Part shown: positions 1 to 5,250 of the stretch, in pieces | Layout: each line of letters starts with the position of its first letter | How positions within the stretch are numbered: the stretch's first letter is position 1 | Assembly: GCA_037440885.1 (NCBI GenBank) | Contig: JBBITI010000108.1 | Span: 1-5,250 of the forward strand | Direction of reading: 5' to 3' | DNA length: 5,250 bases | Source of the DNA: JBBITI01 sp037440885 | GTDB taxonomy: Bacteria > Chloroflexota > Dehalococcoidia > Dehalococcoidales > UBA2162 | Made by a program: the position numbers and the translations under genes | Notes under the pieces: model-generated | Seen by the model: the letters and a program-made list of their open reading frames with translations, nothing else | Told to the model about the DNA's origin: nothing | Database searches by the model: none

Positions 1-39
1 CGATCGTTGATCGTGATCGGCTTCCGTCAGGCTCATTAT

Positions 40-171
40 TCAATTAGAAAAGACTAGACTTACTTTGCTTTTTTCCTTTTCCTCAGTAAACGTGTAAAAG
101 ATTTTTCGGTTAAGAAACTCGTCGCGCAGCTTGTTGCTGACCTGCTCTGGTGTGAATGATTATCTGACCAT
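40..171 (-). pseudogene. possible small broken gene, 43 codons with in-frame TAA at codon 4
   Basis: On the minus strand an ATG at 171-169 is preceded by AGAGGA (176-181), a good ribosome binding site about 4-5 bases away. The frame reads M-V-R, then TAA at 162-160, and then stays open for 39 codons to a TGA at 42-40. The downstream peptide begins SFTPEQVSNKLRDEF and ends in EKSKVSLVFSN. It is hydrophilic and charged, with the composition of a real small protein, and it has no alternative ATG, GTG or TTG after the stop. A single CAA-to-TAA change at codon 4 would explain the pattern. I do not recognise the family. The open stretch is short enough to arise by chance, and the ribosome binding site in the matching frame is the main reason for listing it. 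Confidence 0.3.
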
Positions 172-287
172 TTATTCCTCTTTTTTTGAATTTCCAGTCT
201 AACATGAAACTGGTATCGTTTTAGGGGGCAGGTCAGTATTTAACAACCGGATAATACGATACAGGTGATGCTATTTTCTGTGATCCG

Positions 288-296
288 TGTTAAAAT
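288..296 (+). promoter_or_regulatory. probable extended -10 promoter for the flavoprotein gene
   Basis: The sequence TGTTAAAAT fits the extended -10 pattern TGnTATAAT with one mismatch. No convincing -35 box lies 16-18 bases upstream (268-273 reads ATGCTA, 3 of 6), as is common for extended -10 promoters. Transcription would begin near 303, giving a leader of about 39 bases before the ATG at 342. This is inferred from sequence match alone. Confidence 0.4.
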
Positions 297-341
297 CCTT
301 GTTGCCGTAAAAGCAAAAATTCAGTTCGGGAGGCAAGATAA

Positions 342-734
342 ATGCAAGAGGTATATGATTTTCTAAAAAAATGCAACACTTATTACCTGGCCACGGTAGA
401 CGGTGACAAGCCGAGAGTACGTCCGTTCGGTACAGCCCACATCTTCGAAGGCAAATTGTATATCCAGACAGGGAAAAAGAAGGACGTTTCCAAGCAAATG
501 ATGAAAAATCCGAACATCGAAATTTGCGCCATGAGTGGTGGTGAATGGATCCGGATTCAAGCTGCGGCGGTTGAAGATGACCGCGTGGAAGCCAAGCAGA
601 GCATGCTTGATGCCTACCCTAATTTGAAATCGATGTATTCGGTAACGGATAACAACACACAGGTGTTATACCTGAAAAATGCGGTAGCCACCATTTCTTC
701 CTTCACCAAGGCGCCCAAAGTAATCAAGTTTTAG
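342..734 (+). CDS. pyridoxamine 5'-phosphate oxidase-like FMN-binding split-barrel protein
   Basis: This 130-residue protein belongs to the short split-barrel flavoprotein family related to pyridoxamine 5'-phosphate oxidase, which binds FMN or a related flavin as a dimer in the cytoplasm. The family signature is visible as an N-terminal helix followed by YYLATVDGDKPRVRPFG (residues 14-30). Next come a strand ending in YIQTGKKKDVSKQM (about 40-53), the NPNIEICAM strand (about 56-64) and EWIRIQAAAVEDD (68-80). It is much shorter than true PdxH (about 200 residues) and lacks its C-terminal region, so a role in pyridoxal phosphate synthesis is not implied. Small relatives are usually annotated as general flavin reductases or pyridoxamine 5'-phosphate oxidase family proteins of unknown substrate. 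The start is supported by GGGAGG at 328-333, 8 bases upstream. It appears monocistronic: its own promoter precedes it and a 213-base gap with a strong hairpin follows. The fold assignment is firm and the substrate is unknown. Confidence 0.9.
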   Translation: MQEVYDFLKKCNTYYLATVDGDKPRVRPFGTAHIFEGKLYIQTGKKKDVSKQMMKNPNIEICAMSGGEWIRIQAAAVEDDRVEAKQSMLDAYPNLKSMYSVTDNNTQVLYLKNAVATISSFTKAPKVIKF

Positions 735-793
735 TCCGCTTCGTTCTTTCATCCGGCAAGATCGTTTGCCAGCCTAGATCGCCATACTGTAAG

Positions 794-821
794 GCGGCCA
801 TCCGCAGGAGCGGATGGCCGC
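794..821 (+). repeat. perfect 12-bp inverted repeat (hairpin), possible terminator
   Basis: GCGGCCATCCGC (794-805) is followed by the four-base loop AGGA and then its exact reverse complement (810-821). The G+C-rich stem would be very stable as RNA. It lies 59 bases after the flavoprotein stop codon and about 55 bases before the next promoter, the usual place for a terminator. However, no T-run follows on the plus strand, where the next bases are TGACGCATAG. It could be a factor-dependent terminator, an mRNA 3'-end stabiliser, or one copy of a dispersed palindromic repeat. No second copy exists in this window. Confidence 0.6.
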
Positions 822-876
822 TGACGCATAGAGTCAATCATGGTTTTTACCCGGGTATTCCGACAGAAGACCCCAT

Positions 877-908
877 TTGACAGGTAGTGTACAATATAGG
901 GGTATATT
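877..908 (+). promoter_or_regulatory. promoter with consensus -35 and long 20-base spacer, containing a dyad
   Basis: A perfect -35 box TTGACA (877-882) is followed 20 bases later by TATATT (903-908), a plausible -10 box. The spacer is longer than the usual 17. It includes the left arm of a dyad AATATA-GGGG-TATATT (893-908), and a second nested dyad GGGTA-TAT-TACCC spans 900-912. Long-spacer promoters with internal dyads are typical of MerR-family control, in which the activator twists the DNA. That regulator is an inference and none is encoded in the window. Transcription would start near 915, about 33 bases before the acyltransferase ATG. Confidence 0.45.
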
Positions 909-947
909 ACCCTAGTACCTCTATGTATAACAGACGGAAACAGCAAC

Positions 948-1565
948 ATGGATGTGCATGTTCTCCTGGTAATGGTAATATTGGCGGCGGCTCTGGGCTC
1001 CTGTCCCTTTTCGGTGTGGATAGGACGATGGTTGTTAAACAAAAACATCCGGGATTTCGGGGACGGGAACCCGGGAGCGTGGAATGCTTTCAGGGCGGGA
1101 GGGGCGAAGGCGGGGATTCCGGCTGTACTACTTGATGCAGGCAAAGGATTTCCGGTTATTGCTTTCGCCGGTGCATATTTTGATATGCCGGAACCGGGAT
1201 TGTATGCCATCGGAATCAGCGCCATCCTGGGACATGCCTTTTCCCCGTTTTTACATTTCCGTGGCGGCAAGGCCGTGGCGGTTACTTACGGTGTGATGCT
1301 GGCATTACCGCAGCGGGAAATCCTGGCAGCGATGGCGGTTTTCATGCTGCTGGGGTTCATGATATTTTCAGTCCATGCCTGGGTAACGGTAATCGGTGTT
1401 GCCAGCACGATGATAATTCTAGGCATCAGGGGTATTCCGGCTACCGAGTTACTATTTCTGCTGGCGGTACTAACGATATTCGTAGTGAAAAATTTCACGG
1501 ATTTGAAAGGGTATCCCGGTTACCGGGGGAAGTTCTTCCAGTTGCTACAGGCGATCAGACATTAA
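948..1565 (+). CDS. PlsY-like membrane acyltransferase, divergent paralogue
   Basis: This is a 205-residue polytopic membrane protein of the PlsY family. PlsY transfers acyl groups from acyl phosphate to glycerol 3-phosphate in phospholipid synthesis. The N-terminal membrane segment (about 4-26, with GSCPFSVWIG matching the family's GSIPFGYxIG) leads to motif 1, here GDGNPGAWNAFR (38-49) instead of GSGNxGATNxxR. A conserved LDAGKG follows (62-67). Motif 2 is GHAFSPFLHFRGGKAVAV (95-112) instead of GHxFPxFxxFKGGKGVAT. The usual motif 3 (HRxNI) is replaced by KNFTDLKG (181-188). Further membrane segments lie near 57-78, 83-96, 125-150 and 157-180. All three motifs therefore depart from the housekeeping enzyme, so a different acyl acceptor is possible. 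The start fits the family's N-terminus, although the ribosome binding site (GGAAA, about 936-940) is weak. It is the first gene of an operon with the glycosyltransferase 14 bases downstream. Family membership is confident, but the plsY symbol is withheld because this looks like a paralogue. Confidence 0.85.
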   Translation: MDVHVLLVMVILAAALGSCPFSVWIGRWLLNKNIRDFGDGNPGAWNAFRAGGAKAGIPAVLLDAGKGFPVIAFAGAYFDMPEPGLYAIGISAILGHAFSPFLHFRGGKAVAVTYGVMLALPQREILAAMAVFMLLGFMIFSVHAWVTVIGVASTMIILGIRGIPATELLFLLAVLTIFVVKNFTDLKGYPGYRGKFFQLLQAIRH

Positions 1566-1579
1566 AGGAAAGATGCGAC

Positions 1580-2728
1580 GTGCTGTACCAGATAATCATC
1601 GTCTGCGGTTTGATAATATTCAGCATTAATCTGTTGCTTAATATATATTTCATGCGAAAGCTATCAAAAAAAGTGAAGGTGACGGATCCTTGTCCTTTGG
1701 TGTCGGTTCTTATCCCGGCGAGGAACGAGGAGTCGAATATTGAAGCCTGTCTGGCATCACTGGTGCGCCAGGACTATCCGAACTTCGAGATCGTGGTGCT
1801 GGATGACAATTCGACAGATGATACATCTGGTATCGTGAAGAAAATGGCGCTGGATCACAGTCGTATCCAGCTTTTAAGCGGAGAGCCCTTGGCGGAGGGT
1901 TGGGCGGGGAAACCATTTGCCTGCCAGCAACTCGCCCAGAAAGCGCGTGGCGATTGGCTGCTTTTCGTGGATGCCGATACCACGCACGCACCGCAAATGT
2001 TACGTAGCGTGATGAGCTTGTGTCTTGAAATGAAACCGGCGCTACTTTCCGGGTTTCCGCGACAGACGAGCAACGGTTTGCCCCAGAAGATCGCGATCCC
2101 GGTGTTGTATTTTATTATTTTGAGCTGGTTACCGTTGTGGTTCATCCAGAGATGCAAGAGGCCGCTTCCCTCTTTAGCCATCGGCCAATTCCTGTTATTC
2201 CACCGAGAGGATTACTGGAGGATGGGGGGGCATGAGGCAGTGAAGGGGAGAATACTGGAGGATGTATGGCTCGGTATCGAGATTACGCGGCGCGGCGGCC
2301 GGCATTTGATTGCGGACATTTCTGAGATGGTCTCATGCGACATGTACCAGAGCGTGAAACAGATGCGGGAAGGATTCATCCGGTGGATCTATTCGGTGGC
2401 AACTTTTTCAATGATCGCAACGATTGTGTTGTTACTGGCAGCATGTCTATTTTACCTGGTTCCCTTCTTCTGGTTATGGAGGGGGTTAACGGGACCGACT
2501 GCTTCCACGCTGTGGTTATTTACGGTGATATTGCAGGTCGTCCTTATTTTCGGTATGCGATGGATATTGGACAGACAGCTCAGGAGCCCGATCGTAGCCT
2601 CGATCGGACATCCGCTAGGATTTGTTTTTCTGTGTATCTGTGCGTGCCAGGCGATGTTCCGGACGGTGTTCCGAGGTGGGGTGTCGTGGAAGGAACGGAC
2701 CTACGACCGGACTTCTGCTGTACAGTAG
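1580..2728 (+). CDS. membrane-anchored family 2 glycosyltransferase, CrtQ-like
   Basis: This 382-residue glycosyltransferase has a GT-A fold with membrane anchors. An N-terminal membrane segment (about 3-24) precedes the nucleotide-binding start VSVLIPARNEESN (41-53). LDDNSTDDT follows (74-82), then the metal-binding DAD (131-133), the catalytic-base region LEDVWLGIEITRRGG (226-240) and a Q-x-R-x4-RW motif (261-269). An internal hydrophobic stretch (171-189) and three C-terminal membrane segments (about 273-299, 311-330, 338-360) complete it, and the tail carries VSWKERTY (368-375). This architecture matches the family containing 4,4'-diaponeurosporenoate glycosyltransferase CrtQ and related lipid or hopanoid glycosyltransferases, which use a nucleotide sugar on the cytoplasmic face to glycosylate a membrane lipid. 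The start is GTG at 1580, supported by GGAAAG (1567-1572) 7 bases upstream; the ATG at 1573 is out of frame. It lies 14 bases after the PlsY-like gene, so the two are almost certainly co-transcribed. The actual substrate cannot be read from sequence. Confidence 0.9.
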   Translation: MLYQIIIVCGLIIFSINLLLNIYFMRKLSKKVKVTDPCPLVSVLIPARNEESNIEACLASLVRQDYPNFEIVVLDDNSTDDTSGIVKKMALDHSRIQLLSGEPLAEGWAGKPFACQQLAQKARGDWLLFVDADTTHAPQMLRSVMSLCLEMKPALLSGFPRQTSNGLPQKIAIPVLYFIILSWLPLWFIQRCKRPLPSLAIGQFLLFHREDYWRMGGHEAVKGRILEDVWLGIEITRRGGRHLIADISEMVSCDMYQSVKQMREGFIRWIYSVATFSMIATIVLLLAACLFYLVPFFWLWRGLTGPTASTLWLFTVILQVVLIFGMRWILDRQLRSPIVASIGHPLGFVFLCICACQAMFRTVFRGGVSWKERTYDRTSAVQ

Positions 2729-2782
2729 TAAAGCCAACAGTCGCGACCGGAACCGGTGCTGAGACGCTGGTCAGGCTAACAA

Positions 2783-2843
2783 TTCCCCGATAATTGCTGA
2801 TTTTGCGAATAAACCGGGGAAAGCCGGTATTTTACCTTTTTTT
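2783..2843 (+). terminator. probable terminator of the acyltransferase-glycosyltransferase operon
   Basis: TTCCCCG (2783-2789) pairs exactly with CGGGGAA (2815-2821) across a 25-base loop that can itself partly pair (ATTGC with GCGAAT). A second small hairpin GGTA-TTT-TACC (2826-2836) is followed directly by seven T residues (2837-2843), giving the form of an intrinsic terminator on the plus strand. It begins 54 bases after the glycosyltransferase stop. The stop codon of the convergent minus-strand gene (2832-2834) lies inside it. The larger stem could also act in the minus direction, though only a weak T-rich stretch follows there. Both stems are modest, so strength is uncertain. Confidence 0.45.
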
Positions 2844-3017
2844 AAGTTCCGCGATACGTTCCTGAACCCCTTCGGCTTCGAATCGCAATTCTTTCAAATA
2901 TTCTTCAAGCCTGGCGATAATCTCAGTCTGAGAGACGAAACGACGGCGAAAACTCCTATTCCAGTCGCCTTGAAGGCAGTCGCAACCGCAACTGCATTCA
3001 GAAATATGGCCCATCAT
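2832..3017 (-). CDS. small Cys/His-containing protein with C-terminal coiled-coil helix
   Basis: From the ATG at 3017 this reads as 61 residues: MMGHISECSCGCDC, a basic link SFRRRFVS, and then a strongly charged helix (TEIIARLEEYLKELRFE onward) ending ERIAELKKR. The CSCGCDC cluster followed by RRF and a Glu/Lys/Leu helix resembles small uncharacterised proteins of Gram-positive anaerobes related to the DUF5320-type group, some of which have Cys- or His-rich heads. Metal binding is an inference. The start is uncertain. AGG directly abuts the first ATG and lies 3 bases before the second (3014). The frame stays open far upstream, with a TTG at 3122 that would add 35 residues rich in His (HHRHDG, QQHRHG). 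No good ribosome binding site marks any of these starts. The gene converges on the glycosyltransferase and is divergent from katG. The helix composition makes it likely to be real. Confidence 0.6.
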   Translation of the reverse strand: MMGHISECSCGCDCLQGDWNRSFRRRFVSQTEIIARLEEYLKELRFEAEGVQERIAELKKR

Positions 3018-3226
3018 CCTGCCATGGCGATGCTGTTGGCATCCACCGGACACATCGTGAGGTGATTGCGAATGTATACCATCATGACGATGATGGCGGC
3101 GAGTATATTCCGTATCGTGCAAAGCCTTCGGGATCGATATAGTAGTGCGTGCGGAAACCGCGACGCTCTCCGATAACCGGACCGACCGAACAGAGTAATT
3201 ACTTTCTGTTGCTGGAATGATGGACC

Positions 3227-3256
3227 TTTACCGTTGGGGATATTGGACATTATAAT
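3227..3256 (+). promoter_or_regulatory. katG promoter
   Basis: TTTACC (3227-3232, 4 of 6 to TTGACA) is followed after 18 bases by a perfect TATAAT (3251-3256). Transcription would start near 3263, leaving a leader of about 38 bases. The -10 box lies within the A+T-rich palindrome listed separately, so a bound repressor would block it. On the opposite strand TATAAT also occurs (3254-3249), with TTTCCA 18 bases upstream (3278-3273). A back-to-back promoter for the small minus-strand gene is therefore possible. Confidence 0.5.
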
Positions 3257-3265
3257 TAATTATTA
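3250..3265. promoter_or_regulatory. A+T-rich palindrome, candidate PerR/Fur-type operator at katG
   Basis: ATAATTAATTAT (3252-3263) is a perfect 12-base palindrome. Seen as half-sites it is TTATAAT-TA-ATTATTA (3250-3265), in which 6 of 7 positions pair. Each half closely matches the PerR box TTATAATnATTATAA, but the spacer is two bases instead of one. It covers the -10 box of katG, a gene that PerR represses in Bacillus subtilis (as katA) and in other Gram-positive bacteria. The regulator is an inference, and A+T-rich promoter DNA can form such palindromes by chance. Confidence 0.35.
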
Positions 3266-3284
3266 ATAGTAGTGGAAAAATATC

Positions 3285-3292
3285 GGAAGGGG
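3285..3292 (+). promoter_or_regulatory. ribosome binding site deciding the katG start
   Basis: GGAAGGGG lies 8 bases before the ATG at 3301. The next in-frame ATG (codon 6, 3316) is 23 bases away from this site, so 3301 is the better start. Confidence 0.8.
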
Positions 3293-3300
3293 TAAAGATC

Positions 3301-5250
3301 ATGATTGACGATACGATGAAATCGAAGCCGGACACGGCCGGTAGACAACCGACAGGGAGAGGCACGGGGAACCGGGACTGGTGGCCGAACCAGTTAAACC
3401 TTAAAGTACTGCACCAGTTTTCATCCATGTCCAATCCGATGGGGGAGGATTTCAACTATGCCAGAGAGTTCGAGAGCCTCGACCTGGGGGCGGTGAAGAA
3501 AGATCTCCAGGAAATGATGACCAGATCTCAGGATTGGTGGCCAGCGGATTACGGCCATTACGGGCCTTTGATTATTCGTATGGCGTGGCACAGTGCCGGA
3601 ACATACCGCATTAGCGACGGTCGCGGTGGTGCCGGTAGCGGGCAACAACGTTTTCCACCCCTTAACAGTTGGCCCGACAATGTCAATCTCGACAAAGCAC
3701 GCCGATTGTTATGGCCGATCAAACAGAAGTACGGTCGGAAGATTTCCTGGGCGGACCTGATGATTCTGGCGGGCAATGTTGCCCTGGAATCGATGGGGTT
3801 CAAAACATTCGGTTTCGCCGGTGGTCGCGTGGATGCTTGGGAACCGGACGAAAGCGTATACTGGGGGTCGGAAACCACCTGGCTCGGCGACAAACGTTAT
3901 TCCGGCGACCGGGACCTCGAAAATCCGCTGGCCGCGGTGCAGATGGGACTGATCTACGTTAACCCCGAAGGGCCTGCCGGACAACCTATCCCTGCTGCTT
4001 CTGCACACGATGTCCGTGAGACTTTTGCCCGCATGGCCATGAACGATGAGGAAACCGTTGCACTTATCGCTGGCGGGCACACTTTCGGCAAGGCTCATGG
4101 TGCCGGCCCGGTGACACATGTGGGTCCGGAGCCTGAGGCAGCTCCTATCGAGGAGCAGGGACTGGGCTGGAAGAGTACTTTCGGTAGCGGCAAGGGCGGC
4201 GACACGATCACCAGTGGTCTTGAGGGCGCCTGGAAGCCGAATCCGACTAAATTTGATCTGGGATATCTTAGAATCCTGTTCAAATACGAATGGGAACTTA
4301 CTAAAAGTCCGGCTGGTGCTTATATATGGCTGGCTAAGGATGTGGATGAAAAAGATATGGTCGTTGACGCACACGACCCCTCGAAAAAGCATCGACCGAT
4401 GATGACCACAGCAGACCTGTCGCTGAAGTTCGACCCTGTATACGAAAAAATTGCGAGGCGCTACTTGAAGAACCCGGAGGAATTCAAGGATGCATTCGCC
4501 CGTGCGTGGTTCAAACTGACGCACCGTGATATGGGCCCGCGGACGCGTTATCTCGGTCCGGAAGTTCCGGCAGAGGAACTGATCTGGCAAGACCCGATAC
4601 CGGCGATCAATCACAAATTGATCGGGGTACGAGACATAAGCGTGCTGAAGCGCAAGATCCTGGCTTCCGGTCTAACGATACCAGAAGTGGTGTCGACAGC
4701 CTGGGCAGCGGCATCCACCTTCCGTGGTTCCGACAAGCGCGGCGGTGCCAACGGTGCTCGCATTCGCCTTACGCCACAAAAGGACTGGGAAGTCAACCAG
4801 CCAGACCGACTGGTGAAAGTACTGAAGACCTTGGAAGGTATCCAGGGCGAGTTCAACAACGCCCGGTCGGACGGCAAAAAAATATCACTGGCCGACCTCA
4901 TCGTTCTGGCTGGTTGCGCAGGTGTCGAGCAGGCTGCGATGAATGCCGGACACAAGGTGACAGTACCATTCGTGCCAGGGCGGATGGATGCCTCACAAGA
5001 GCAGACCGACGTGGCATCTTTCGCCGTACTTGAACCGCTTGCAGACGGTTTCCGAAATTATCAAAAGACCCGATTCTCCGTAAGAGCAGAAGAGTTATTA
5101 GTGGATAAAGCACAATTGTTGACACTCACAGCGCCAGAAATGACAGTACTTGTCGGTGGCATGCGTGTTCTGAACGCTAATTACAAACAAAGTCAACATG
5201 GTGTCTTTACAAAGCAGCCCGGAGCGCTAACCAACGACTTTTTTGTGAAC
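3301..5250 (+). CDS. katG: catalase-peroxidase KatG, 3' end cut by window edge
   Basis: This bifunctional haem enzyme breaks down hydrogen peroxide by catalase and peroxidase action in the cytoplasm. The window shows 650 codons with no stop. KatG is usually about 720-740 residues, so roughly 80-90 C-terminal residues lie beyond the edge. The distal haem pocket is R93, W96 and H97 (in IRMAWHSAGTYR), with the channel aspartate D126 (NSWPDN). The proximal ligand is H260 (GGHTFGKAHG), with partners W311 and D372. The self-processed Met-Tyr-Trp cross-link needed for catalase activity is intact as W96, Y219 (IYVNPEG) and M245 (ARMAMND). The mobile arginine is R409 (HRDMGP), and S305 matches the serine known as position 315 in the Mycobacterium tuberculosis enzyme. 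The second, haem-free domain begins around residue 430 and includes STAWAAASTFRGSDKRGGANG and the TPGRxDAS-like VPGRMDASQEQTDV. No signal peptide is seen. It has its own promoter and a strong ribosome binding site. Confidence 0.97.
   Translation, partial: MIDDTMKSKPDTAGRQPTGRGTGNRDWWPNQLNLKVLHQFSSMSNPMGEDFNYAREFESLDLGAVKKDLQEMMTRSQDWWPADYGHYGPLIIRMAWHSAGTYRISDGRGGAGSGQQRFPPLNSWPDNVNLDKARRLLWPIKQKYGRKISWADLMILAGNVALESMGFKTFGFAGGRVDAWEPDESVYWGSETTWLGDKRYSGDRDLENPLAAVQMGLIYVNPEGPAGQPIPAASAHDVRETFARMAMNDEETVALIAGGHTFGKAHGAGPVTHVGPEPEAAPIEEQGLGWKSTFGSGKGGDTITSGLEGAWKPNPTKFDLGYLRILFKYEWELTKSPAGAYIWLAKDVDEKDMVVDAHDPSKKHRPMMTTADLSLKFDPVYEKIARRYLKNPEEFKDAFARAWFKLTHRDMGPRTRYLGPEVPAEELIWQDPIPAINHKLIGVRDISVLKRKILASGLTIPEVVSTAWAAASTFRGSDKRGGANGARIRLTPQKDWEVNQPDRLVKVLKTLEGIQGEFNNARSDGKKISLADLIVLAGCAGVEQAAMNAGHKVTVPFVPGRMDASQEQTDVASFAVLEPLADGFRNYQKTRFSVRAEELLVDKAQLLTLTAPEMTVLVGGMRVLNANYKQSQHGVFTKQPGALTNDFFVN

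Noticed and set aside
1..36. Minus-strand ATG frame open to the left edge (begins MSLTEADHDQRS)
   Set aside because: Only 12 codons are visible and no ribosome binding site precedes the ATG, so it cannot be supported as a gene from this window.
137..236. 9-base inverted repeat CTGACCTGC / GCAGGTCAG with about 82 bases between arms
   Set aside because: Considered as ends of a small mobile element. A 9-base match is not surprising in a stretch of this size, no flanking target duplication is seen, and the interior holds no element-like structure.
749..1270. 173-codon minus-strand open frame
   Set aside because: It covers the promoter and the first half of the PlsY-like gene in antisense. The peptide is rich in Pro, Arg and Ala without family features, and it spans the perfect hairpin.
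2335..2793. 152-codon plus-strand frame overlapping the end of the glycosyltransferase
   Set aside because: It is an out-of-frame shadow of the membrane segments of the glycosyltransferase, with no ribosome binding site and no recognisable motif. It runs only about 65 bases past the true stop.
3091..3198. Plus-strand open stretch ending GIDIVVRAETATLSDNRTDRTE
   Set aside because: The composition looks protein-like, but the stretch is only about 36 codons, begins right after a stop without a supported start, and is the complement of other open frames here.
3014..3250. 78-codon minus-strand frame starting near the katG promoter
   Set aside because: It has no ribosome binding site and a start placed in the A+T-rich palindrome, and the peptide shows no family features. 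It overlaps the better-supported small gene frame.
3709..4614. 301-codon open frame on the minus strand
   Set aside because: It is entirely antisense to katG, whose motifs are unmistakable. The translation has no recognisable domain, and long antisense frames are common opposite such genes.

Overview
The window has moderate GC, strong purine-rich ribosome binding sites and a mixture of families that together suggest a Gram-positive anaerobe or facultative anaerobe of the Clostridia/Negativicutes type. The evidence is a short 130-residue FMN-type split-barrel protein of the kind common in clostridia, a divergent PlsY-type acyltransferase, a CrtQ-like family 2 glycosyltransferase, and a small Cys/His-rich protein with a charged helical tail. 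The lineage is an inference from protein style, not a proven assignment.

Layout from left to right. Positions 1-341 hold no intact gene. On the minus strand there is a possible small broken gene (40-171) with a good ribosome binding site but an in-frame TAA at codon 4. A probable extended -10 promoter lies just before the first clear gene, a pyridoxamine 5'-phosphate oxidase-like flavoprotein (342-734). The 213-base gap after it carries a perfect 12-bp hairpin and then a promoter with a consensus TTGACA box and an unusually long spacer containing a dyad. This promoter probably drives a two-gene operon: a PlsY-like membrane acyltransferase (948-1565) and, 14 bases later, a membrane-anchored glycosyltransferase (1580-2728). 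The operon ends in a hairpin and T-run that also lies at the 3' end of a convergent small minus-strand gene (about 2832-3017). A catalase-peroxidase gene, katG, starts at 3301 and runs off the right edge with about 80-90 codons missing.

The acyltransferase and glycosyltransferase plausibly work in sequence at the membrane to glycosylate and acylate a lipid, by analogy with the last steps of staphyloxanthin-type carotenoid synthesis. No carotenoid desaturase or oxidase is visible here, so the substrate is unknown. katG is a separate oxidative-stress unit with its own promoter, whose -10 box sits inside an A+T-rich palindrome that may be a PerR/Fur-type operator. The flavoprotein appears to be a stand-alone gene. 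The most interesting items are the PlsY paralogue with all three family motifs altered beside a CrtQ-like enzyme, the long-spacer promoter in front of that pair, and the palindrome at katG.
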